Of a stretch of DNA of 64,000 bases, positions 1 through 10,379 are shown one piece after another. The DNA comes from Letharia columbiana (lineage: Eukaryota > Ascomycota > Lecanoromycetes > Lecanorales > Parmeliaceae). The position numbers and the translations under genes are program-made. Positions within the stretch are counted from its first letter, which is position 1. Each line of letters starts with the position of its first letter. Below the pieces are notes generated by a model. It worked only from the letters and a program-made list of their open reading frames with translations, had not been told where the DNA came from and searched no databases. The stretch is taken from the NCBI RefSeq assembly GCF_014066305.1, contig NW_023501075.1:62001-126000 (forward strand), given 5' to 3'.

Positions 1-1281
1 GAAAGGGATCTTATTGCTGACACGCTGAATATCATCAAGGGCGAGATCCACGCCGGCCGTGGCAGCCATGGCGAGAAAATGCACGACACCATTTGTGCTA
101 CCACCAAGCGCCATAGTCATGACAAGAGCGTTCTCGAAGGAGCATTTGGTGAGGAGGTCAAGGGGTTTGATGTCTTTCTCCATGCAGGTTCTGATTGCGT
201 CTGCAGCCTTGACGCATTCTCGCATCTTCGCAGGAGAAGTGGCAGGGGTGGATGACGATCCTGGAAGTGTGAGGCCCATAGATTCGATGGCGGTAGCCAT
301 GGTATTCGCAGTATACATCCCTCCACAAGCACCTGCCCCAGGACACGCATGCTGCTCAATGTCGTCCATAATCTCATCCTTGGTCTTTGTCAAGTCTCCG
401 CCATCTTCTGGTTGCTTTAGAGTATTGTAATTGTATGCTCCAGATGCTTCATAGCAGGTCGAGATGTTGATGGGCTTTCGGAGGAGATTGCTGTACCCGA
501 CGGCGATGGTGCCACCGTAGATCATGATGGAAGGTCTGTTGTGTCTGGCCATAGCCATGACAACGCCAGGCATATTTTTGTCGCAGCCGGGCAGAGTAAT
601 GCAAGCGTCATGATGTTGTGCGCACGTGACCGTCTCGATACTGTCTGCAATGATCTCTCTGGTCTGAAGAGAAAATCGCATTCCTGCGAGTGTCAGCACT
701 GAGTTGGACACTGCATTGTTTAGATTCGTACCCTCGCCACCCATCGTGATAGCATCAGAGACCCCGATAGTGTTGTATTGCCATGCCAGCATACCTTGCT
801 TTTGAACCGAATTTTTGACAATCTTGCCCAGGTCAAGCACTAAAATCAATACACAGTTAAAGACCTATCGATGGCCCTTGGGGTTTGCTTAGAGTCTCGT
901 AAAAGGCAGACTTACGATGCATACTGAGTCAGTGTGTCAACTACGGCAAAGCATTCAAAAAGACCTGGATCTCTTACTTGCATGGATTACCCTCCCACCA
1001 CACTGCAGCCACGCCAACATGCGGGCTATTCTTCATCGACTCTCGGTCAGGTACACCTGCGGCGTACAGCATTGCCTGTACGGAGATGAGCCGGGGTTCT
1101 TTTTATTCTATAGGCCGAAGCTGACCTGCGCTCCTGGAAAATCATGGTCTTTGGTGATGGTAGAGGAATATCGATTCAACCTTAGCTTGCCATCTCGGAT
1201 GACTCCGTTGGGAAGATGAGGGAAGTCGAGGAACCGTGGCTCCTCAACCACTCGCTGCTTTTCCTGGTTTGATGGATCCAT
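1..1281 (-). CDS. Dihydroxyacid dehydratase (IlvD/EDD family), 3' end beyond window
   Basis: Dehydrates 2,3-dihydroxy-3-methylbutanoate/-pentanoate in valine and isoleucine synthesis (ILV3 in yeast) using an iron-sulfur cluster. Five exons read 1281-1126, 1075-978, 923-916, 839-732 and 683 to the left edge; all four introns have GT..AG ends and splicing keeps one frame (351 codons visible). Family motifs are clear: WWEGNPCN, GVSDAITMGGEG, CDKNMPG and GACGGMYTANTM. The three expected cluster cysteines are Cys84 (NPC), Cys157 (GCDK) and Cys243 (GACGG). The third exon is only 8 nt. The chosen ATG is followed by an acidic start (MDPSNQEKQR) with no mitochondrial presequence, unlike the usual biosynthetic ILV3, so this may be a second paralog; an unseen upstream exon could also supply a presequence. 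Other IlvD/EDD sugar-acid dehydratases are possible but fit less well. Confidence 0.9.
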
Positions 1282-2144
1282 TATGCGAAAATTGAAGAAG
1301 GGAATCGACTAGGAGGGAATAAGACGAGAAGTCGGACTTCTGAGAGACGGCACCAGGTTTCTTTGTATATGAGAGACGAAGCGTCACTTTGTCCAAAATG
1401 GACGCTTGCATTAGACATTCCGCTGGCGTGGCATGATTGAAGCGGTTATAGAAATCCGTGACAAGGGAAGAAGTAGAATGTAAGAAGTTAGAGTTGAAGC
1501 TTTGGGCCTTTCCCGCGATGGTCTCGTCTACTCCACAATTCAGCTGCCGGTACTCCACCACTCTGGCCTGAATGAATGGACCAGCTGGAATAGTGGCGAA
1601 AGAAGACCCTTTCGAATTGTCAACGGCTGTCAGAGATAGAGAGGTTGACATAGTTCGTCCCACAGAGGCAATGAGTATCATCGCCACCCAGTCTAGGTCT
1701 TCACTGTTGCATAAGTTTCTAAGCCATGGCGGCTGGTGGAGGCGATTGAGACGCCAGCAAAATGGGAACGAGGAGACGACCCGCCCCGAACGAAGCTTGA
1801 TCCAGGCCGTTGGAATCCGGCGTTGCTCTTTTCCACACCACTGCTTCTCCATCATGAAATGCTAAATCTGCGCACGAGCAACAGATGCAACTTGCTCAAT
1901 CAATACTTTAATGTCTTGCTTGCAGAAGAAGAAGATAACTTGAGATAACCTTGACTCAACGTCTTATCCGTTCAATTGGGCACAGGATTCCGTGAAGGGA
2001 GACGCAATTGCACCGTCTGATGCGGCTATCCGTCCACGTTTCACCGGTAGCCAACGATTTACGCAGATGGCACGCAAACATCCCTACCATTGGTCCCTCG
2101 ACGCGGATGAGCATACATCATCGTCAGAGACTTAGGAGCTCAAA
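1282..2144. other. Intergenic, divergent promoter region
   Basis: This lies between the divergent dehydratase and hydrolase-phosphatase genes. Overlapping open frames of about 200 and 97 codons occur on opposite strands, but neither has recognisable motifs or coherent composition. I see no RNA gene or repeat. Confidence 0.5.
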
Positions 2145-4421
2145 ATGATGGCCATGCGGCCTTTTCTCCCTCTCTTGACATTTCCCAGCGTCCTGCTTTC
2201 TCTATCTTTGATGATCGTCGCTGCTGCAGATGCCTTGAACGAATCTCCGCCACGGCACTCTGCATCAGCTTCCGCATCGGTTCCAGCACCTTCCCAGCAG
2301 CTTTGCCATGTCTCGACCTCCTATCTTGCCCTAGCCTGGGCAGTGATACGACAGAAATACCAGAGCACACTACATGGCCAATTAGGCTTTGTGGACATGG
2401 TGCAGCTGATCGCATTGTGCAGTATTCTCCAAGGTCTGAGGCTATGGCGCAAGAGATCCCTCACGCAAAAAGAGCAACCTGGGATAAGCGATGCAGGCCA
2501 TGCCGAGCGCATGGCTGGCGGCAGCACAAAGGCGTCATCGCGTAATTTTGTTGGGAGCTCAAAGCGAGGTGAGTTTCGATGGCGCATGCACTGTTAATCG
2601 AGAAATGCTTACGCAAGGCTTGTTCTTGGGCAATCAGATGTGGAATCTACTGATCCTAGTCTATTGAAAAAACATTCCAGCTTCAAGTCCTACACCACTT
2701 CCTTTGCGACCTACCCTGTAATCCGAACCTTTTACCAACCACATCCACAAGCTGATAAGCTCCCCTCGAAGCCGACACCTCTTCCACTCCTCGTCTTCAT
2801 ACATGGGCTTGGGGGGTCTTTGGCACAATTTAACCCCCTTCTCACTAGCCTGGTCAACGTTGCGCCATGCCTTGGAATAGATCTCCCCGGATGTGGGCGC
2901 TCGGAATTCTCACCCACTTCATGGGACGCCTACACACCGAAGGCTCTTGCCGAATTACTGAGCGTGGTGATCAAGCAACATTGTGACCAGAATGAGGGTC
3001 AAGGAGCTATATTGATTGGACATAGCATGGGTTGTTCTTTGTCAGCTCTAGTAGCATCTACAGCTCTCTCCTCACAAGCCCAACCAAACGTCGAAGTCCT
3101 GGCAGTCGTCGGCATATGTCCTCAAGCAACCCCGCCTTCTGATAAACAACTCGCTCTCTTTGAGAAACTACTCCTGGTGCCTACCCCCATATTCGATATC
3201 TGGCGGACTTGGGACAGGCGAGGTGGGCCCGAAAGTGCAAGCGTCGCTCGTCTTGTTGGAAAGGATGCAGATATTGAGGTCAAGAAGTTGCAAGTAAGGT
3301 TCAACGAGCAAAGCCAGACTGCCGTTTGGCGAAGAATGGCATCGGGCCTTTTACCCAGTCGCCCCGCCTCAAAGTCGCCCGAGAAAGGAATGCCTGGAGT
3401 CGACGTCTGGGCCAGCCTGAAGCTACCTCTGTTCCTCATTGCCGGTGAAGGGGACAGTGTCACCAAAACAGACCAGCTTGTGAAGATAGGACGAGCTTTG
3501 GGGAAAGTAGATCGACCAAAGAGCGGCCAGTCAATGGAAGCGCCCTTGCCGTCGTCCGAGAAAGGCACGTCCTCGAACGGAAGTGCGGAGCACCTTCCCC
3601 AAGACCAGAAAAGTCAGAGCAAGGCATCTGTGACCGAACTCACTGTTATCGGAAACGAAGCCCGACCTCACTCCAGCGTCCCTAGCTACTCTAGGCGGCG
3701 CCAAGTCCTCAAGACTTCTATTTTTCCTTTTCCCGCTTCCCACGGCCTCCTCTATGACCCTGCGACATATCGCACACTAGCTGGCCTTATTCATACTTTT
3801 CTCTATAAACACGTCGATACTCGCTTATCCCTCGGTTGGCAGCTCCAGCATCTTTCTACAGAAGGCAAATGGGATGTCAAAAATCTGGCCAAATGGCAAG
3901 CCGTGCGCCCAGTCTCCGAACCCATCGCTGGTATCTTCCGCGCAATGAAGACCCTTCGAGAGATCGACGATACACACTCTCCAGACATCTTCGTACGCAA
4001 CTGGAAGGGCAGGATTAAGGCTGTCATCGACATTAGCCATGAAAGTCCAGTCTACGATCCCAAAGGTCTCGATGAGGGTGGCATTGAATACCACAAATTT
4101 CCAACCGTTTCCAAGATTCCTCCCACAGCGGAAGAGGCAGAGGACTTCATCAAGCTGGTCGATCGGCTACGTGCTCAAAAGCCGGAGACACCGCCCGAAG
4201 CAGCCAACGACAAAGTACTGATTGGTGTGCACTGTCACTATGGATTCAATCGCACCGGTTTCTTTGTTTGCTGCTACTTAATCGAGAAAGAGCACTTCGG
4301 TGTGCAACAAGCCATCGAGGAGTTTGCGAAGCATAGGCCACCTGGGATCAGGCATGAACATTTTCTGGATCAGCTATTTGTACGCTATTGTGTCGGATTA
4401 AAGAGAGCGCCTACGCTGTGA
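2145..4421 (+). CDS. Alpha/beta hydrolase fused to capping-enzyme-like cysteine phosphatase
   Basis: Two exons, 2145-2568 and 2638-4421, joined by a 69-bp intron (GTGAGT..CAG, phase 1), give 735 residues. Residues 1-30 are a hydrophobic signal or anchor; a second hydrophobic stretch lies near 85-95. An alpha/beta-hydrolase domain follows, with oxyanion motif HGLGG (~197-201) and nucleophile elbow GHSMG (Ser ~271). After a low-complexity linker, the C-terminal ~190 residues carry a CX5R phosphatase motif, HCHYGFNRTG (Cys ~674). Around it, VIDIS.., EGGIEYHKF and FAKHRPPGIRHEHFLDQLF closely resemble the RNA 5'-triphosphatase domain of the animal mRNA capping enzyme. Fungi normally use an unrelated metal-dependent triphosphatase for capping, so the substrate here is open. 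Both catalytic motifs look intact. The second exon has no ATG in frame at its start, which supports the splice; the membership of exon 1 is the less certain part. Confidence 0.8.
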
Positions 4422-4919
4422 TGGTTCGAATCACGGAGGGGGTCAGGCTGCACTGTCAGGTAGGGATGGGAGCATAGGGCATAGATTGCGAGCATACTTT
4501 GGTGGAACGGAGGAGCATTTGCTAGCATTGGACTTGTAGAGCGACTTGCTTCTTTGGCTTTACTGCTTGATACTATATGTATATACCCAATACTTCCAAC
4601 CCATCCAAGTCCTGGCTTTCTTCGTCGTGGCTGGCATGCTGCTATCCAGGAGGCTCTAGGGTCTATCATCAGAGCCTGTTAGCCAGTGAGCGAGCTTATA
4701 GCGTGGCATGAGAGTAACGTACCACTTCGGTAAATCCAATGTCTACGATAGTCATGCTTTGGGGAAGATGCTCTCCATCGAACCGCGGCGGGGGACCAGG
4801 CGTTCCCCAAGCCTTGATCCAAGCTTCGGAGCAAGTGCAGATTGGTACACGTAGGCTCGTGATCCAGCGAGCGGGCCTGCTGTTTCTTGCCATGTGCGCA
4901 TGCCAATTAGAGATGCTAT
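4422..4919. other. Convergent 3' intergenic region
   Basis: About 500 bp between two converging genes, presumably both 3' UTRs. Only short shadow frames are present. The hairpin-like gtgat-ggttcga-atcac at about 4418-4434, just past the stop codon, is not part of any tRNA fold I can build. Confidence 0.5.
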
Positions 4920-6311
4920 TCATGATTCCAATTCCCTCAAATCCTGTGTAGACAAATCGAATGCGTCACACTCGGCGGCTCGCTGCGCTTCTTGACACTG
5001 TCTTTCCTTCTCATAGTCCCTGAATACCATTTGTAGGCCTGCTTGCAATTCAGCATCGTCAGCATCGTCGGAGTCGTAATGGCTGCCGCCGCCGTCGCTT
5101 TGGGTCAGGAGATCCGGTTTGGGTTGTTGGTCGTTCGGGGTCGTCGTGTTTGACGATTTGACGGACGATTCGAGTTCGAATTCTAGCACGATGTCTTCGA
5201 GCTCGTCGTCTGGGAAGTCTTCGTCGTCGGCTTCGGTCTCGTCGTGGGGCTCTTCCTGTGGTGCTGGTGGCGCGATTTGTGTGAGCTCGCCGGAGAAATC
5301 GAGATCTTGCGTCGATATGAAGGCGAGTAGGTCTGCAGCGTCTTCGTCTGCGGCGGCGGGCTCCAAGGCCCGTGGTGGTGGTGGTGGTGTAGGGGGTCGT
5401 GCGATAGAGACGGCGTCGGGTGTGGTTTTGGCTGGCGGGGTAGGCGGAGGTGAGAGCTCGCGTTGGATTTGGGTGTTGCTGACGAAGAAGTCGTCGAAGC
5501 AGTTTTCTGGGATAGCTTCGGGCTTGGATGGGAGGGGGATCAGGGGCGGCTTCTTGAAACTAGTCGATTTTGTGATTGTAGCCTGGGCAGGTGGACGCAG
5601 AAGTGGTTGATCCAGTGGCGATGCCTGGGGCCTTTGCAGATAAGCAGCCTTGGTCTGCAATCCACTAATGTCCTTGTCTTCAGCCAATGGCTTCTGCTGT
5701 ATCATTGGATTCGCAGACTTGGCCTGTAGTGGATTACGAGCCAGAGACGTCCTCTTCGGTGGTGGGTGGTTTTCCTGTAGAACGAAATCTCGCACTTCTG
5801 GGGAATTCACATTCACCATCTGAGACGGTATCATCCACAGGGGGCTTGCATTCGCACAGGAAGTCTGTAGAGGTTGCCGTGACATCGGTGGCCCCATTGC
5901 ACGCTCCTGTTGCTCTTGTACCGCCAGCCCCCCCTGCTTTTGTATGTCAAATTCCTTCTCCTCCTCCTCCACTTCATTCTCCCCCTTCCTCTTCACCCCC
6001 GCATACATGAACTCCGACAGATGTGACTGACTCGGCCCCACCTGTATTCCCTCCTTCGGCGGCGGGGTTGGTATTCCCATCCTATGCCTCGCCTCCCTCT
6101 CCCTCTGCACCCTCTCCTCTTTTCTCTTCAAATTCGCCTTCCGTCTCGCCTCTCTCTCTTTTATCCTGTCCGCGCGCTCTTGCAACACTGCGCGCCGCTC
6201 GAGCACGGCTTTTTCGCTTTCAGAGAGACGGACTGTCGCACCAGATTTGCGGTAGGCTTTCTTAGCTTGTTTGAGGGTTTGAGGGCGGTAGGTGAGGGGT
6301 GTGGGAGGCAT
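4920..6311 (-). CDS. Conserved-looking fungal protein, basic coiled coil plus acidic tail, function unknown
   Basis: A single uninterrupted 463-codon frame from the ATG at 6311 (MPPTPLTYRPQTLKQ); a longer frame exists only with a non-ATG start. I do not recognise a named family. Residues ~15-85 are strongly basic and helical (KAVLERRAVLQERADRIK.., then REARRK..), likely coiled coil. The middle is Pro/Gln-rich. The C-terminal half is acidic (runs of D/E near 390-410) and carries three short look-alike motifs: FFVSNTQIQREL, FISTQDLDFSGEL and DLSTQDLREL. Repeated TQ dipeptides in an acidic disordered tail resemble SQ/TQ clusters of checkpoint substrates, but that is inference. No membrane segment or signal peptide is seen. 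Coding use is strong throughout and it converges on the hydrolase-phosphatase gene. Confidence 0.75.
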   Translation of the reverse strand: MPPTPLTYRPQTLKQAKKAYRKSGATVRLSESEKAVLERRAVLQERADRIKEREARRKANLKRKEERVQREREARHRMGIPTPPPKEGIQVGPSQSHLSEFMYAGVKRKGENEVEEEEKEFDIQKQGGLAVQEQQERAMGPPMSRQPLQTSCANASPLWMIPSQMVNVNSPEVRDFVLQENHPPPKRTSLARNPLQAKSANPMIQQKPLAEDKDISGLQTKAAYLQRPQASPLDQPLLRPPAQATITKSTSFKKPPLIPLPSKPEAIPENCFDDFFVSNTQIQRELSPPPTPPAKTTPDAVSIARPPTPPPPPRALEPAAADEDAADLLAFISTQDLDFSGELTQIAPPAPQEEPHDETEADDEDFPDDELEDIVLEFELESSVKSSNTTTPNDQQPKPDLLTQSDGGGSHYDSDDADDAELQAGLQMVFRDYEKERQCQEAQRAAECDAFDLSTQDLRELES

Positions 6312-7238
6312 TGTTGCTGTCAACGTGGGAAGAGTGGGGGATGCAGCAGACTGCAGAGGACCATGCGTGGGTTTGGTGCTTGATGCATGCGATGATGCGC
6401 GGGAGATGAGAGAAGCCGGGGGATGGAGGGGCTTGGTTGGGTTGGGTTTAGTTTACTCTAGTGTGGGTTTTGAATACAGTAAACATGGGTGGGGCGAGCC
6501 AAACAAATCCTTTCACTCACCATTTATTCTCTAAAGTATCTATCGTGCAGACTGCAGGTGCTACTCGTATTTTTTCCTCGTTTCTTTCCTCATGTTTCTT
6601 TCTGATCGTTTATCATGAAACAACGTGCGGAGTGATGTAGGTAGTTTCAACTTGATAAGCGACTCGAGCGGCAAACGAGCATTGCTTTAATTGCTTTGAA
6701 TAAAGAGAAGGTTCTGGGAGGCTGCTCATCCTACGGCTCGTATGGATGAGATTCAGTGTTGTGGTCTTACATCCGCTCTCCAAATACATATTGTTATCTC
6801 TCAGCCATCATGGGCAGCTTACCGCAGTTTATGTTGTTCAATGCCCTTTAGTCTCCGTGTCCCTGACTGTCTCATTATCCCTAGCCCGATTCGCAGCGTT
6901 CCATCATCTCATATTGCCGCTACAGACTGCATTGACAGCACTAGGTGTTCAATGACGATTGTAGGGCTGTACAATGGACGACAAGGTCCGAGCTATCAGT
7001 CATCGCATATCGGGGACACCGCATGTCATATTGCCGCTTGGTAATCTGGGTCGCATATGCCCCCATGGGCTGCGATGACGCTTCAAGTAAGAGTGGCATA
7101 ATGATACAGACCTATGTCCTTATCTGGTGACAAGGTACTGGAGAATGCAAGATACAATTCATCGTGCTTTCCTTCAATCACGCGTTTACCCGTATAGAGT
7201 GAAGCCTGTCTTTTCTAGGGCTCGCTGTAGGACAAATC
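6312..7238. other. Intergenic, promoter side of two divergent genes
   Basis: Over 900 bp between divergent starts. The open frames here (60-100 codons) lack motifs and signal peptides. I see no RNA gene or clear repeat. Confidence 0.5.
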
Positions 7239-8483
7239 ATGAACCCAACACGTCCACTTCAAACCTGGCTTTTCTTGGTTCTCATTGTTCAAGCGCTCGT
7301 TGTCCAATATGTACAAGGCAGAGAGCTCAACTTCACTGAATTATTCCTTCTATCAGGCCAATCAAGTTCGATCGATCGCCTCAATCAGACTTTGCTACCT
7401 CAAGACATATCCGCCAGTAGACCGGCCGTCTTTTGCGACGGGAACGAATATGGAAAAGACCTAGTTGTTGCAGACTGCAGGGACGCCATTACAGGGATCA
7501 GACGCAACACACAGCGGGTGAGATTTGGCGAACGCTCCGCTGACATACGCACATGGGACGTGGGCCTTCCTTCCCGACAGATAGGGTGTAAGGACGCCAC
7601 TGAATAATCTCTTCTGGTACCACTACGTTGTCATCTAACTCCTAAGCAGTACAGGGACTTTGCACGGTTCAATTGGAATTTAAGCCTGGCAAATCATCCG
7701 CTATTGCGACCTCACTTGTTGTATTCCAAGCCGCCGTCGCCGTTTTAGGGACCTGCGTCGCAGGAACAGGGATAAACACAGGTGGACTTGCAATCGATAT
7801 AGGTGAGTACATGAATGAGTAATTTCAATTCGTAAGTGAGGAGGATAGTCCCAAAGCGCGCTCACGCAGGAATCCCCAGGCGGAGACAACAATTTAGGCG
7901 TGGCTCTAGCCTCGTATGATCCGCATGTGCATTGCGTCGATGGCTCCATCGGTCCACCAGGCTCTACAGTTCCCCCTCTCAAATCTTGCAATGCCGTTGT
8001 AGGCTTCATGTTCGCTACGAAAGATGTCATCTCATTTGGCAAACCAGGCAGTGGCGCAAGTAGAATCGTTCCAGGCGTGGATGCATGTAAGCTTTTATGC
8101 CGTCCCCCAACCCCCCCTCACGTTATGCTGATATAGGGTCACGGCAGCTCCAGATCATCAATGTGTTTTAGAAGTTGATACTACCGGGCCGATGGACAAC
8201 GTGTCTTGGTATGATATTTGGGCGGCTGCTGTAGCTGTTACTGGAATGTGTGTAAGAAGTGGAAAAACGGGCAAGGCGACGGGTCTCGGTGAGCTAAGAC
8301 GATCTAATGAGACATTTTCTGGAATGACATTAACCATGGTCTACAGGTGAGAATGGTAATATCTTCATTACGATGTGGAATCCCTCTTCGGCCTCTGGAG
8401 TACCTGTTATTACACGCAATACAACCTTGATAAGCAATGTAAGAGAGTTGGAAGCATCAAACGATTCGTGGTCGACGGCTTAG
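7239..8483 (+). CDS. Secreted cysteine-containing protein, unknown function
   Basis: Five exons: 7239-7587, 7650-7802, 7880-8086, 8148-8288 and 8347-8483, all with GT..AG introns of 58-77 bp and consistent phases. The N-terminus (MNPTRPLQTWLFLVLIVQAL.. to VQG) is a typical signal peptide. The mature protein has spaced cysteines (FCDGNEYG, VADCRDAI, GLCTVQLEF, LGTCVAG, VHCVDGS, KSCNAVV, HQCVLEV, GMCVRSG) and several N-glycosylation sequons. The layout (short CxG start, a G-rich middle, V..A..VL..CV) is reminiscent of small secreted fungal proteins such as the Ecp2/Hce2-like group, but I cannot assign it. It stops at TAG 8481-8483. A similar style of secreted protein lies at 16021-16898. Confidence 0.75.
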
Positions 8484-10379
8484 GCAATTCGATTAGAATG
8501 CCTGATCCGAGTTGTCTAAGCACAGCTTGAAGGCTCATTCGGGGCGACAAGGTTCTTGAATTTACCGGAAAGGCATATCCCTTAGAGGCGATCTAGGCTT
8601 TGCAAAGCTCTTGCACACACTTGGTGTTGTGGCGCATTCTATCAGTCCTTTTACCAGTGATTCCAGTATTCTCTTTTGATCTTGGACGGCTTTGCTACAA
8701 TCCCAGTTGGCTCTATTCCGCTTTCCACTCAGTAACGCCATGCCTGTCCGCTGCCAGATGCCAAAGGTGTCTACTTATCCTACGATTTTCGCATGAAGTT
8801 ACTTCGAAAGTAATTTTTTCGAAGCGAGCCGAAGTTACCGAATTCTCTTTTGCCTCTTGATATCCCATGCTGTATAACCATGCTGCTTCATCTTCTGATG
8901 TACTCTCTCTATACCCCCTTCTTGACTCCTCCCAAGCAGCATCCTCTCTCACACTCAGGCTCTCCAAGAGTCCTCATTCCGTCTTCCACCCCCCTCCTGA
9001 TCAACAGACCCCTCGATGCAACGATCTCTCCCGCACAATCCCCCCTCCCCCCCCCTCCTTTACAGCCCGCTCCGCCCTCTCCCTCTCCGCCAGTCTCTAC
9101 TTCACCCTTTCCCGACCCCTCCCTCTCCGCCATGTCATACCGGTCGCTTGCCTCGCGTGCCTTGTGCACTGCGAACTTTGTCGATCGCTGCTCGGCAGTC
9201 CTTGCTGTCGTTACGAAAGTCTCGGTCGATCGGGTCGTCGGTGGCGCGTATCGGGTCGGCGAAGAGTTTTTACGGCTTGTGGCTCTTTTGGGTCTTGTGG
9301 CTCTTTTGGGGCGGGTGCTGCGCTGGGTGATGCGTTTGACGGCGAGTTTTTTGATGAGTCCATGGGTTGGGGGGAGAAGGAGGGGGGGGCGGGGGTTTCA
9401 AGTGCTGTTTCTCGGCGCTGGCGGGGCGGAGGTTTGGTTGTTTCGGTGTGATTGTGTATGCGGGGTGGGTGGACGGGGTCTGCGGAAGGGTTTTAGGGGT
9501 TGGTCTTGTGTGGATAGGACAGGAGGTAGGCACCTTATTCCTTTATCGGTGCGTAAACCTTGCGGTCTGACGCGGAAAAGTCGTTGGGAGGATGGACGAA
9601 AACGGGCATGGTACGACGATTATTTTAGCTACAAAGAATATTGGAGTCTCACAGAGACATTTTCTCCCGTGAGATCGGATAAATAAGGTAAGTATTTTCA
9701 ACCTATAGAATCTCTCGCCGAAACAATATCACAAAAGCAGAAGGGATCACTCTCTGTCCTCAATAATCGGGTGTGTTTTGATGTGGAGGTTGAGAACGCC
9801 CTCGAGCGATCTACAGAATCGACGTGTTCTTTACCTAGCTCTTGCCTTTCTCGCCGTCATCCGACAAGGGGCAGTACATTCATTACCTTTGCATTGATGA
9901 ATCCTGAGGAGCAGAGCTGCTCTCGGCTGAAAACCGACATAGACCGCGTACCAAATCCACCCACATTTTTAGTCGTACGAACGTAACAGCACGCGTTTGG
10001 AGCTTTCTCGATATTCACCTGAATGCCTGTGTTTGCGGAGTCCCGGTCACGAAGTCAAGAGGTCGTGGGGAAGAATAGTGCTGAATCACGTGCAAGGTCT
10101 TGGCAAACATGTGAAGCAACGTAGAAGTTATAGCGATGTTAGGATAATTTTTCTTTCATGGGGCTGTTGCTATAAGGCTTCTATGGTGGGGGAAAGGAAT
10201 GGAGATTTGGTTTGCTCGGTATTGCCATGTTGGCTCGGTGACTATTAGCTATCATATTTTTGAAGTAGTAACATTTGAACGGCAGGTAGATGCCGCACCT
10301 TCAGGGATATCTCACCATCGAGAAACGCCCTTTGGCTCCTTGATCTACGGAGTCTTGACGGAGTAAGGGTATCGTCCCC
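8484..10379. other. Intergenic with strand-skewed low-complexity DNA
   Basis: From 8930 to 9130 the plus strand is pyrimidine-rich (C runs up to nine), and from 9290 to 9490 it is G-rich. An open frame from ATG 8880 to 9686 (268 codons) crosses both, but its Pro-rich then Gly/Arg-rich translation mirrors the base skew and I do not accept it as a gene. An 18-bp tandem duplication (cttgtggctcttttgggt) lies at 9276-9311. Nothing recognisable follows to 10379. Confidence 0.45.

Noticed and set aside
1244..1855. 203-codon minus-strand frame upstream of and overlapping the dehydratase start
   Set aside because: It has no motif, overlaps the true gene's first exon in another frame, and its composition is incoherent; it is probably 5' UTR/promoter.
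4415..4435. Hairpin with ggttcga loop after the hydrolase-phosphatase stop
   Set aside because: The loop is offset from a true T-arm and no tRNA body is present; at most a 3' hairpin.
5119..5610. 163-codon plus-strand frame
   Set aside because: Ser/Gly-rich antisense shadow of the acidic and Pro-rich part of the minus-strand gene 4920-6311.
8880..9686. 268-codon plus-strand frame
   Set aside because: The translation simply mirrors a C-rich then G-rich base skew (Pro-rich then Gly/Arg-rich), with an LVALLG duplication from an 18-bp DNA repeat; no conserved motif.
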